A stretch of 11,654 nt of DNA from SAR86 cluster bacterium (GCA_016779285.1 JADHNV010000029.1:1-11654); one strand, 5' to 3'. Numbered from the stretch's first letter, positions 1 to 6,846 are shown. Notes: generated from the letters alone by a model not told the origin. A program made the numbers and translations.

Positions 1-399
1 ATCAATGGGCTGAGTCTGATTAGAGCTAATAGCTAAGTCATTTTTTTCTTTGGTCCTGCTATTAAAGTGATCATCTGAAAACTTAGCAGAAGTCTTAAAG
101 ATTCTTGCTTTCATCCTAATTTGAGTATTAATGCTTGCCCAATAAATCAGAACGGAAACCTGATTGTGAGATTCAAACTGACTAGCTTTTGGAGATTGAT
201 AATTTGAAAAAAATATCCATTCATTATTAACGATATACTTTAGATTGACATACCTGGCTTCTACTTCACTTGCTGCCTTATCATATGACGACACAGAAAT
301 AGCCTCTATGCCTTTTTGACCATTTTCCAATGCTGACTCATAAAGTGATTGAAAAAATAGGTAGGGTTGATCAGTGCTTAAGTTAAGAAATTTGATCAT
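1..399 (-). CDS. PdxH-like (pyridoxamine 5'-phosphate oxidase family) flavin split-barrel protein, 3' end outside window
   Basis: This open frame of 133 codons starts at ATG 399-397 and has no stop before the window edge, so the C-terminus is missing. Residues about 59-131 resemble PdxH of the FMN split-barrel family: FFSNYQSPKASQFE (63-76) matches the PdxH stretch FYTNLGSRKAHQIE, followed by SVLIYW (82-87), TQIRMKARI (92-100), a helix ending in HFNSR (111-115), and AISSNQTQPI matching the PdxH AWVSKQSSRI. Known family members oxidise pyridoxine/pyridoxamine 5'-phosphate to PLP using FMN. Conservation is only partial (SPK for SRK, SNQT for SKQS), and the N-terminus lacks the usual PdxH leader, so it could be a related flavoprotein. 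It begins 16 nt after the tRNA-Leu CCA end. No Shine-Dalgarno is visible; the leader is pyrimidine-rich. The family is fairly sure, the exact activity is not. Confidence 0.72.
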   Translation of the reverse strand, partial: MIKFLNLSTDQPYLFFQSLYESALENGQKGIEAISVSSYDKAASEVEARYVNLKYIVNNEWIFFSNYQSPKASQFESHNQVSVLIYWASINTQIRMKARIFKTSAKFSDDHFNSRTKEKNDLAISSNQTQPID

Positions 400-415
400 G
401 CAGAAAAAGAGATGA

Positions 416-502
416 TGGTGCCCAGAGCCGGACTTGAACCGGCACGAAGTTGCCTTCGAGGGATTTTAAGTCCCTTGTGTCTACCAATTCCACCACCTGG
501 GC
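416..502 (-). tRNA. tRNA-Leu (anticodon UAA)
   Basis: The minus strand folds as a complete 87-nt class II tRNA. The 7-bp acceptor GCCCAGG pairs with TCTGGGC (one G-T pair). A 3-bp D stem is followed by anticodon stem AGGGA/TCCCT with loop CTTAAAA, giving anticodon TAA. A long variable arm CGAAG-GCAA-CTTCG is typical of tRNA-Leu. The T arm is GCCGG-TTCAAGT-CCGGC, the discriminator base is A, and CCA is encoded (418-416). It decodes UUA (and UUG by wobble). It lies 50 nt after the rpsA stop and 16 nt before the PdxH-like gene, all on the same strand. No convincing separate promoter is visible, so it may be processed from the rpsA transcript. Confidence 0.97.
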
Positions 503-530
503 AATTAGTTAGTTCGATCAATATTTTTCT

Positions 531-552
531 TTTTTTAAAGTATTTTAAAAAA
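531..552 (-). repeat. perfect A+T inverted repeat directly after the rpsA stop codon
   Basis: Nine-bp perfect arms TTTTTTAAA and TTTAAAAAA flank a 4-nt loop (ATAC on the minus strand). The repeat begins at the first base after the rpsA stop. In RNA this would be an all A-U hairpin at the 3' end of rpsA. It is too weak and lacks the GC stem of a classical intrinsic terminator, so whether it stops transcription, marks a processing site before the tRNA, or is only AT-rich sequence is open. Confidence 0.5.
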
Positions 553-1860
553 TTAAGCACTTAGCTTGAGTGAAATTCTTTCTCTTTCTGCATCAATTCC
601 AAAGATAATGCATGAGAGCTTGTCGCCCTTCTTGTAATTTTCCATAGCTTCTGCAGGATTTTCATCTTCAGTAATATCGGAAAGGTGTATTAAGCCGTCT
701 ATGTCGCCTTCTAGGCCAACAAAAATACCAAAATCAGTAACAGATTTAATGCTCCCTTCAACAGAATCACCTAATCCATATTTGTTAGCAAACTCCGTCC
801 AAGGATTGGCTTTGGTTTGTTTTAAACCAAGAGAAATCCTTCTCTTTTCATGATCTATCTCTAAAACCATGACTTTAATCTTTTCTTCCAAATCCACAAC
901 TTTTGATGGATGAATGTTCTTATTAGTCCAATCTAGCTCTGAGAGATGAATTAAGCCTTCAACTCCTTGCTCAAGCTCTGCAAAGCATCCATAGTCTGTA
1001 AGGTTTGAAACTGTAGCTTCATAAACTCCACCAACAGAATATTTACCTTCTATAGTTTCCCATGGATCATTTTGAATCTGCTTTAGGCCTAAGGAAACTC
1101 GGAGTTTTTCTTTATCAAAACTAAGAATTTTTACATCAATTTCTTGACCAAGACTTAAAACTTCTGAAGGGTTTGTAACTCTTGACCATGAAATATCTGT
1201 AATGTGAAGCAAGCCATCAAGGCCACCTAAATCAACAAATGCACCATAATCAGTTAAATTTTTGACTACACCCTTAACAATTTGACCTTCATCAAGATTT
1301 TTGAGTAGCTCAACTTTTTCAGCAGAATTGATTTTTTCTAAAACAGCTTTTCTTGATAAAACAACATTGTTTCTTTTGTAATCTAATTTAATGACTTTAA
1401 ATTCTTGCACAGTATTCTCAAGTTCAGGCGCTTCTTTGACAGGCCTGATATCTACAAGTGAGCCAGGTAGAAATGCCTTAACAACATCAACTTCTACTGA
1501 AAATCCACCCTTAACTCTAGTGAGAACCTTGCCTTCAACAAACTCCCCTGTCTCCAAAGCTTCTTCAAGCTTTTTCCATGTACCAATTTTTCTAGCTTTT
1601 TCTCTAGAGATCCTAGTTTCTCCATAACCATCCTCAACTGCCTCTAGAGCAACTTGTACCTCGTCGCCAGATTCAATTTCAACTGACCCATCATTATTTC
1701 TAAACTCATCTAAAGAGATAACGCCCTCTGATTTCAATCCAACATGGACTGTCACCCATTCCTTATCAACATCTAGTACGACTCCAGTGACAATAGAGCC
1801 GGGTTGCATTTCAAGTGTGCTTAGACTTTCATCTAATAGTGCAGCAAAACTTTCTGACAT
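553..1860 (-). CDS. rpsA: 30S ribosomal protein S1, five-domain form
   Basis: S1 binds mRNA at the 30S platform and helps start translation of mRNAs with weak or structured leaders. The 435-residue protein aligns along its length with E. coli S1 up to the end of domain 5. The N-terminal MSESFAALLDESL is the S2-binding segment, and the repeats lie at about 21-87, 105-171, 192-260, 277-347 and 364-433. Domains 3-5 carry the RNA-binding signatures LTDYGAFVDL, LTDYGCFAEL and VTDFGIFVGL. It then stops at RISLKLSA, so the sixth repeat and tail of the 557-residue E. coli protein are absent, and the 50 nt after the stop hold no remnant. ATG at 1860 is 5 nt after the cmk stop, with AAGGAAG (1877-1871) as a Shine-Dalgarno at a 10-nt spacing. 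It is the last protein gene of the operon; its product is normally needed in large amounts. Confidence 0.97.
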   Translation of the reverse strand: MSESFAALLDESLSTLEMQPGSIVTGVVLDVDKEWVTVHVGLKSEGVISLDEFRNNDGSVEIESGDEVQVALEAVEDGYGETRISREKARKIGTWKKLEEALETGEFVEGKVLTRVKGGFSVEVDVVKAFLPGSLVDIRPVKEAPELENTVQEFKVIKLDYKRNNVVLSRKAVLEKINSAEKVELLKNLDEGQIVKGVVKNLTDYGAFVDLGGLDGLLHITDISWSRVTNPSEVLSLGQEIDVKILSFDKEKLRVSLGLKQIQNDPWETIEGKYSVGGVYEATVSNLTDYGCFAELEQGVEGLIHLSELDWTNKNIHPSKVVDLEEKIKVMVLEIDHEKRRISLGLKQTKANPWTEFANKYGLGDSVEGSIKSVTDFGIFVGLEGDIDGLIHLSDITEDENPAEAMENYKKGDKLSCIIFGIDAERERISLKLSA

Positions 1861-1865
1861 ATTTT

Positions 1866-2528
1866 TTATACTTCCTTGGTATTTTCTTTATAAATTTTTA
1901 ATACTATTTCTAATACTTCTTGAGGAGTTAGATTTGATGAGTTCACTTCTATTGAATCATCTGCTGGCTTTAAAGGGGAGATTTTTCTCGCCTTATCTGC
2001 CTCGTCTCGCAATCTAATATCTTCAATTAGATCGCGCATATTAACGCCTTGACCAGCATTCTGCAACTCATAAAAGCGCCTCTGCGCTCTTACTTCAGCA
2101 TCAGCAACTAAAAAAATTTTTGTTCCAGCATCAGGAAATACAACTGTTCCCATATCTCTGCCATCTGCAACCAATCCATGGTCACTAGCCAAGTCTCTTT
2201 GAAAGCTCATTAAATTGTCTCTTGTTTCTTGCAAACTACTTAATTGGGACGCAGATTTAGCTATATTTTCATGCCTAAGAATTGAAGTAATATCCTGATT
2301 ATTCTCAAAAACATGCATTTCGTGATTAACGCTTTCTACCCTTAAATCTGAAAATAGATCCTTGGCAGCTGAGTGAGTTTGGGTTTGCTCAAAACAATAA
2401 GAATAAGCTCGATAAAGTAAGCCGCTATCAAGCAAAATAAAATCTAGCTCTTTGGCCAATGCTTTTGCAAGGGATCCCTTTCCAGATGCAGATGGGCCAT
2501 CAATAGTAATAATATTATTATTTTTCAA
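1866..2528 (-). CDS. cmk: Cytidylate (CMP/dCMP) kinase, TTG start
   Basis: This cytoplasmic enzyme phosphorylates CMP and dCMP with ATP for nucleotide salvage and supply. The 220 residues match the usual bacterial length. A P-loop GPSASGKG lies at 11-18, LDSGLLYR (33-40) corresponds to the CMP-binding LDSGAIYR, DGRDMGTVVFPDA at 122-134 is the family signature, and the lid RDEADKARKISPL (174-186) keeps the RDxxDxxRxxxPL pattern. The start is TTG at 2528: no ATG precedes the P-loop in frame, and AGGA (2539-2536) sits 7 nt upstream, so TTG is the only sensible start. The gene overlaps the end of aroA by 11 nt, with its ribosome site inside aroA. It precedes rpsA, an old and widespread pairing in Gammaproteobacteria. 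Identification is firm. Confidence 0.97.
   Translation of the reverse strand: MKNNNIITIDGPSASGKGSLAKALAKELDFILLDSGLLYRAYSYCFEQTQTHSAAKDLFSDLRVESVNHEMHVFENNQDITSILRHENIAKSASQLSSLQETRDNLMSFQRDLASDHGLVADGRDMGTVVFPDAGTKIFLVADAEVRAQRRFYELQNAGQGVNMRDLIEDIRLRDEADKARKISPLKPADDSIEVNSSNLTPQEVLEIVLKIYKENTKEV
1871..1877 (-). promoter_or_regulatory. rpsA Shine-Dalgarno within the last cmk codons
   Basis: AAGGAAG overlaps the final cmk codons (Lys-Glu-Val) and lies 10 nt before the rpsA ATG. E. coli rpsA instead starts from a long folded leader without a canonical Shine-Dalgarno. This site and the 5-nt gap decide the start and suggest coupling to cmk translation. Confidence 0.65.
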
Positions 2529-3834
2529 GCTTATATCCTATAGAAGAAATGAGCTCTATAAAATTAGGAAATGAGGTAAAAATATTTTTACAATCCTTTA
2601 CGGTTATCGATTGTGAGCATCTGAGGCCAGCAATCAAAAAACTCATGGCAATTCTATGATCTCCATGAGATTCAATAAAAATTGGTTCTTCTGGTTGAAG
2701 TGTATGTGGATTTCCCATGATGGTCATACCATCTTCAAAATTTTGATGCTTAACTCCAAGAGTTTCAAAACCATCTGAAACAGCTTTTAGTCTATCAGAT
2801 TCCTTAACTCTTAATTCTGAGGCATCGCAAATGATAGTTTTTCCATCTGCAAAAGCAGCTGCAATGGAGATGATGGGTATTTCGTCGATAATATTTGGAA
2901 TAATTTCTCCAGAAAGCTCTACTCCTTTTAATCTTGATTGTTTAACTTCTAAGTCGGCACAAGGCTCTCCTGACTCTAATCTTTGATTTTTAATCTCAAT
3001 ATTTGCACCCATTTTTTCCAAAGCTCTTAATACCCCAGTTCTTGAAGGGTTCATTCCAACATTGGTAATTTCAAGCCCTGGTGAATTACTTATCAAAGCA
3101 GCAACTATTAAAAAAGCAGCTGAAGAAATATCTCCTACCACTGTATAGTTTTTAGCACTCAAGTGATTTGATGACCCAAGTCGAATAATATTTTTTCCAT
3201 CTTTTTTAGCAATCTCTATATTTGCTCCAAAGTTTTTTAACATTCTTTCTGTATGGTCTCTTGTTTGAACGGGTTCAATAATTTCAACTACAGAACCAGA
3301 AGCGAGGCCAGCTAATAAGATGCTTGATTTAACCTGAGCGCTTGCAACCGGCAGCTCATATGAATACTTCTTTGTAAGCTTTGATGATGATATTTTAATG
3401 GGTAGCTTGCCATTTGATGAGTTAATATCAGCGCCCATTTCAGTTAAAGGATTAAGCACTCTATCCATCGGTCGAGAGGACAGCGACTCATCCCCACAAA
3501 AAGAAAGATTTAACCCTAGGCCAGAGGTAAAACCCAGCATGAGTCGCAAACCAGTGCCTGAATTACCAAGATCGAGAGGCTCATCGCAATTGCAAAAAAT
3601 AAAGTCTCTTTTTGGTATTTGAACTGAGCCATTATCATTAACGGTGATGGCAGCTCCAATTTGATTAAGAGCATTCATGGTTGAGATTGGATCTTCACCA
3701 TGCAAGAAACCATCAACTTTCATGTCTTGATTCATAAAAGCTCCAATCATCAGAACTCTCTGCGAGATAGATTTATCTCCAGGACATTGAACCGTTCCCT
3801 TAACCTGACAATTAATTGGCGTAGTTAGATTCAA
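2518..3834 (-). CDS. aroA: 3-phosphoshikimate 1-carboxyvinyltransferase (EPSP synthase), class II-like, TTG start
   Basis: This cytoplasmic enzyme joins shikimate 3-phosphate and phosphoenolpyruvate to make EPSP, the step before chorismate. The 438 residues cover both EPSP synthase domains. Seen motifs are PGDKSISQR (18-26), LGNSGTGLRL (89-98), SSRPMDRV (119-126), SAQVK (165-169), RDHTE (192-196), IIDEIP (315-320), RVKESDRL (342-349) and GDHRIAMSF (391-399). GDKS, SAQxK and RxH[ST]E are the published marks of class II EPSP synthases; the fourth, NxTR, is NPSR here (262-265). The residue equivalent to E. coli Gly96 is still Gly (93). The start is TTG at 3834, overlapping the tyrA stop as TTGA, with AAGGA (3848-3844) 9 nt upstream. 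In Pseudomonas this domain is fused to TyrA; here the two are separate. Confidence 0.97.
   Translation of the reverse strand: MNLTTPINCQVKGTVQCPGDKSISQRVLMIGAFMNQDMKVDGFLHGEDPISTMNALNQIGAAITVNDNGSVQIPKRDFIFCNCDEPLDLGNSGTGLRLMLGFTSGLGLNLSFCGDESLSSRPMDRVLNPLTEMGADINSSNGKLPIKISSSKLTKKYSYELPVASAQVKSSILLAGLASGSVVEIIEPVQTRDHTERMLKNFGANIEIAKKDGKNIIRLGSSNHLSAKNYTVVGDISSAAFLIVAALISNSPGLEITNVGMNPSRTGVLRALEKMGANIEIKNQRLESGEPCADLEVKQSRLKGVELSGEIIPNIIDEIPIISIAAAFADGKTIICDASELRVKESDRLKAVSDGFETLGVKHQNFEDGMTIMGNPHTLQPEEPIFIESHGDHRIAMSFLIAGLRCSQSITVKDCKNIFTSFPNFIELISSIGYKLEK
2536..2539 (-). promoter_or_regulatory. cmk Shine-Dalgarno that supports the TTG start
   Basis: AGGA lies 7 nt before TTG at 2528 and inside the last aroA codons. 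Its spacing is the main evidence, with the absence of any in-frame ATG before the P-loop, that cmk starts at this TTG. Confidence 0.7.
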
Positions 3835-4673
3835 TAGTTTGATTCCTTGTAATCTTTTAACTCATTTAATAGGGCTTGGAGAGACTCAGGATTGCCTTCA
3901 ATCTTATCCTTAAAAGTAACTAAGTTTCTTATAAGCCCATCTATTGCTATGGAAATATTCTTTTGATTTGTTAAAAAAATATCTGTCCACATTTCTGGAG
4001 AAGATGATACCAGTCTTAAAAATTCTCCAAGACCTCCACCTGAAAAAACTGATAGATCATCTTCATCGACCTCTTTAAGAGTATTCAATAATGCGTAGGC
4101 AACAACATGAGGAAGATGACTGGAATATGCAAATATCTGATCATGCAAGTCAGAATCCAGCACTGTGATTTTTGACCCAAGCGCACCCCATAAATTTGCA
4201 ACTCGATCTATATGCATAGGCAGCACAGAGTTATGATGAGATAGGATAGTAGATTTTCCATTAAACAGCTCTGGAGTTGAGTTGTTTTCACCTGAAAGAT
4301 GGGAGCCTGCCACAGGATGAGAGAAGATAACATTGGTAGGAAAATTAAATTCTTGCAAAATATTATTTAAAAAACTTTTAGTGCTTGTTGTGTCGGTAAT
4401 CGTGATGGAAGAATTAAATAAAAAATTTAAAGATCTTAGGACATCAGCAGTGACAGCCGGGGGAGTTGCAATAATTACCAATGAATCTTCATACTCATCA
4501 GCTCGCAGATCATCAAGAGAAGACAGTGAGCCATGAATTGATTGGTTGTCTAATGCATTGTTGATGCTATTTTTATTAGAATCTAAAGCTAGTATCTGAT
4601 AACTTGAAGAAGTGGATAAAGTTTTAGCGATTGATCCTCCAATCAAACCCAGACCGACAATAATAATTTTCAT
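3831..4673 (-). CDS. tyrA: Prephenate/arogenate (cyclohexadienyl) dehydrogenase
   Basis: The enzyme oxidatively decarboxylates prephenate to 4-hydroxyphenylpyruvate (or arogenate to tyrosine) for tyrosine synthesis. The 280-residue protein is a stand-alone TyrA of ordinary length with no chorismate mutase or ACT domain. An N-terminal Rossmann fold carries GLGLIGGS (7-14), and Asp31 ends the second strand, which favours NAD over NADP (inference). HPVAGS (119-124) is the family loop, SHLPH (185-189) contains the catalytic-type histidine, and SSSPEMWTDIF (223-233) closes the substrate region. Two stretches depart from the usual pattern: TDTTSTK (93-99) where TDVGSVK is typical, and GGGLGEFLR (212-220) where GGGFRDxTR is typical. 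ATG at 4673 overlaps the hisC stop as ATGA, indicating translational coupling. Substrate choice between prephenate and arogenate cannot be read from the sequence. Confidence 0.94.
   Translation of the reverse strand: MKIIIVGLGLIGGSIAKTLSTSSSYQILALDSNKNSINNALDNQSIHGSLSSLDDLRADEYEDSLVIIATPPAVTADVLRSLNFLFNSSITITDTTSTKSFLNNILQEFNFPTNVIFSHPVAGSHLSGENNSTPELFNGKSTILSHHNSVLPMHIDRVANLWGALGSKITVLDSDLHDQIFAYSSHLPHVVAYALLNTLKEVDEDDLSVFSGGGLGEFLRLVSSSPEMWTDIFLTNQKNISIAIDGLIRNLVTFKDKIEGNPESLQALLNELKDYKESNY
3844..3848 (-). promoter_or_regulatory. aroA Shine-Dalgarno that supports the TTG start
   Basis: AAGGA lies 9 nt before TTG at 3834 and within the last tyrA codons. The TTG overlaps the tyrA stop (TTGA). 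The encoded N-terminus then reaches the PGDKS motif at the position expected for EPSP synthases. Confidence 0.7.
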
Positions 4674-5767
4674 AAAAGCTCTTCTAATGCGCTAATAAAT
4701 TTTATATTTTCATCCGCCGTCCCAATCGTGACTCTTATGAAATCTTGCATGTCATACAAATCAACTGGTCTTACAATCACTCCTTTTTTCATCAAGTTAG
4801 TAAACATTTCTTTGCCATTAAAGTTTCCCTTAAAAGTAATGAAGTTCCCAACTGATGGAATGCATTCAAGTCCAAGTTTGGTTAATTTATCTAAAAGAAA
4901 ATCATATTGTTGCGTATTAAGATCTATGCTCTGTTTGGTATGCTCATGATCATTGAGTGCCTCACAAGCCATTAACTGAGCTAAAGCATTTACATTAAAA
5001 GGTTGCCTGATTCGATTGAGAGCCTCAATTAATGAAGCATTACCAATGCCATACCCAACTCGAATGCTAGCTAGGCCGTGAATTTTAGAAAATGATTTTG
5101 TGATCAATAAATTATCAAAACGATTGAGGAGATCAATTGGTTTTACGTAGTCTTCTTTCGTTACGTATTCAAAATATGCGCAATCTAATACTACTAATAC
5201 TGAAGCAGGAACTCTTTCAAGTAAAGACTGAACTTCTTCATGACTATTGTAAGTACCCGTTGGATTATTTGGATTAGCAATGAAAATGACCCTGGTGCTG
5301 CTATCAACATATTCATGAAATGATTTTAAGTCATGGCCCCAGTTATATGTTGGAACCTCTATCAGTGATGCTCCAGCAGATTGAGTAACTATTTTATACA
5401 CTGCAAATGCATGCTTAGAAGCAACAGATGTGGTGTTAGGATTCAAAAAAGCTCGCGCAACTAATTCTAAAATCTCATTGGAGCCATTGCCTATAATAAT
5501 ATTAGCGGGCAGAACCTTTTCATGACTGGCAATCTCTGACTTAAGCTTTGTGCCATTACCATCTGGGTATAAATGCAAATCACTTTTAAGTCCTTCAATA
5601 ATAGAGATAGCTTTGGGGGAAGCTCCAAGGGGATTTTCATTACTTGCTAATTTGACCACATCCTTAAGACCAAATTCTGCAATGACCTCATCAATTGAGC
5701 GACCAGGCTCATATGGGTGGAGATCTGCTACTCCAGGGTTAAGGTTTTTAAGAATTTCAGAGCTCAT
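4670..5767 (-). CDS. hisC: Histidinol-phosphate / aromatic aminotransferase
   Basis: This PLP-dependent class I/II aminotransferase of the HisC family has 365 residues, the usual length. Seen features are the N-terminal SNENPLGASPKA (42-53), the PLP-contacting NPNNPTG (165-171), Asp195 and Tyr198 in DCAYFEY (the family commonly has DEAY), the Schiff-base Lys228 in SFSKIHGLASIRVGYG with Arg236, and Arg345 in FIRVTIG. HisC transaminates histidinol phosphate in histidine synthesis, but members placed in this aromatic gene cluster (called hisHb in Pseudomonas) are considered broad-specificity enzymes that also act on phenylpyruvate and 4-hydroxyphenylpyruvate. The position between pheA and tyrA, with no other his gene in sight, supports that role as inference. 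ATG at 5767 overlaps the pheA stop as ATGA. No clear Shine-Dalgarno is visible, so translation probably depends on coupling. Confidence 0.94.
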   Translation of the reverse strand: MSSEILKNLNPGVADLHPYEPGRSIDEVIAEFGLKDVVKLASNENPLGASPKAISIIEGLKSDLHLYPDGNGTKLKSEIASHEKVLPANIIIGNGSNEILELVARAFLNPNTTSVASKHAFAVYKIVTQSAGASLIEVPTYNWGHDLKSFHEYVDSSTRVIFIANPNNPTGTYNSHEEVQSLLERVPASVLVVLDCAYFEYVTKEDYVKPIDLLNRFDNLLITKSFSKIHGLASIRVGYGIGNASLIEALNRIRQPFNVNALAQLMACEALNDHEHTKQSIDLNTQQYDFLLDKLTKLGLECIPSVGNFITFKGNFNGKEMFTNLMKKGVIVRPVDLYDMQDFIRVTIGTADENIKFISALEELL

Positions 5768-6846
5768 GAATCTGAAGGATATGAACCAAGAATACGAACA
5801 AAGGCTCCCAATTTTGTAAGATCGCTAATAATTTGCTTAAGCTTTGCGTCCTTATAATGACCACTACTATCTATAAAAAAATTATGCGCATTCGATGATT
5901 CTCTTGATGGGCGTGTCTCAATCCTCTCTAAATTAATTTTTCTTTTGTTAAAGGGCTCAAGAATTTTAATTAAAGCCCCTGGCTGATTGTCTGTTTGAAT
6001 TAAGAAAGAAGTTTTATCGTTTTTGGTTTGCTCTATTTCAATATTACCAATTACTAAAAATCTTGTGTTGTTGCCTGAAAAATCTTCAATATTCTTTTGG
6101 TAATGATGAAGCTTATATTTTTTAATGGCTAGCGAACTTACTATGCATAAAGTTTTTGAATGCGCCTTTGAAAGTTTGGCAGCTTCTGCTGTACTTGATG
6201 TTGCTTCCCTTTTTGCATTGGGCAGATTTGAATCCAGCCACTTGCTGCATTGACCAAGGGCTTGGGGATGAGATGCAACAATTTGAGCATCAGCTAGTTT
6301 AAATTTTCTAGCAGAAGCTAATTGATGATGAATAGGAAGATAAGTTTCACCACAAATTTTAATGTCTTCATCTGCTAAAGAATTTAAAGTTGCATTCACA
6401 ACGCCTTCAGAGGAATTTTCTACTGGCACAACGCCAAAACTAGCTGAACCAGTTCTTACTTGGTGAAAAACATCCTCTATTGTTACTCTAGGTGATCTTT
6501 TTGGCGAGGAGCCAAAATGTTGAATCACTGCTCCTTCTGAATGGGTGCCCTCAGGACCTAAATATGCAATGGTTAATTCTTCCTCCAAGGATAAGCATGA
6601 GGAAATAATTTCTTTAAAGATATGTTTGATATTTTGATCAGAAATTGGGCCATCGTGAAGCTTTGAAATATTTCTTATAACCTCAGCTTCTCTCCCAGGT
6701 TTATAGAATGAAGCATTTGCGTTAACTAAACTTTTGAGGTGTCCTATTTTTTGAGCCAAAGAACCTCTTTTTTGAATGAGCTTTAAAATTTGATGATCTA
6801 AATCATCAATTTTTTGCCTAATAGGTTTAATTTTATTCTTATTCAC
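5764..6846 (-). CDS. pheA: Bifunctional chorismate mutase / prephenate dehydratase (P-protein), GTG start
   Basis: The enzyme converts chorismate to prephenate and then to phenylpyruvate, committing carbon to phenylalanine. The 360 residues hold three parts. An AroQ-type chorismate mutase helix bundle spans about 5-90 (IRQKIDDLDHQILKLIQKR at 9-27, KPGRE at 49-53). The prephenate dehydratase domain spans about 92-268, opening with AYLGPEGTHSE and carrying PVENSSEG (141-148) and the catalytic-type NTRF (260-263). A C-terminal ACT domain (about 278-355) has GAL (290-292) and ETRP (310-313), the position of the phenylalanine-binding ESRP, so feedback inhibition by phenylalanine is likely. The start is GTG at 6846, 4 nt after the serC stop. 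The mutase domain begins almost at once, leaving no better start, and the ribosome site is weak. The short gap leaves no room for the leader-peptide attenuator found before E. coli pheA. Confidence 0.96.
   Translation of the reverse strand: MNKNKIKPIRQKIDDLDHQILKLIQKRGSLAQKIGHLKSLVNANASFYKPGREAEVIRNISKLHDGPISDQNIKHIFKEIISSCLSLEEELTIAYLGPEGTHSEGAVIQHFGSSPKRSPRVTIEDVFHQVRTGSASFGVVPVENSSEGVVNATLNSLADEDIKICGETYLPIHHQLASARKFKLADAQIVASHPQALGQCSKWLDSNLPNAKREATSSTAEAAKLSKAHSKTLCIVSSLAIKKYKLHHYQKNIEDFSGNNTRFLVIGNIEIEQTKNDKTSFLIQTDNQPGALIKILEPFNKRKINLERIETRPSRESSNAHNFFIDSSGHYKDAKLKQIISDLTKLGAFVRILGSYPSDS

Noticed and set aside
416..502. tRNA-Leu as the attachment site of an integrated element
   Set aside because: No integrase gene and no duplicated tRNA 3' end are present in the window.
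1899..1917. Direct repeat TAATACT twice, and a TATAAA box (1892-1887), as an internal rpsA promoter
   Set aside because: The repeat falls in AT-rich coding sequence, and no -35 box lies at the right distance; chance is the simpler explanation.
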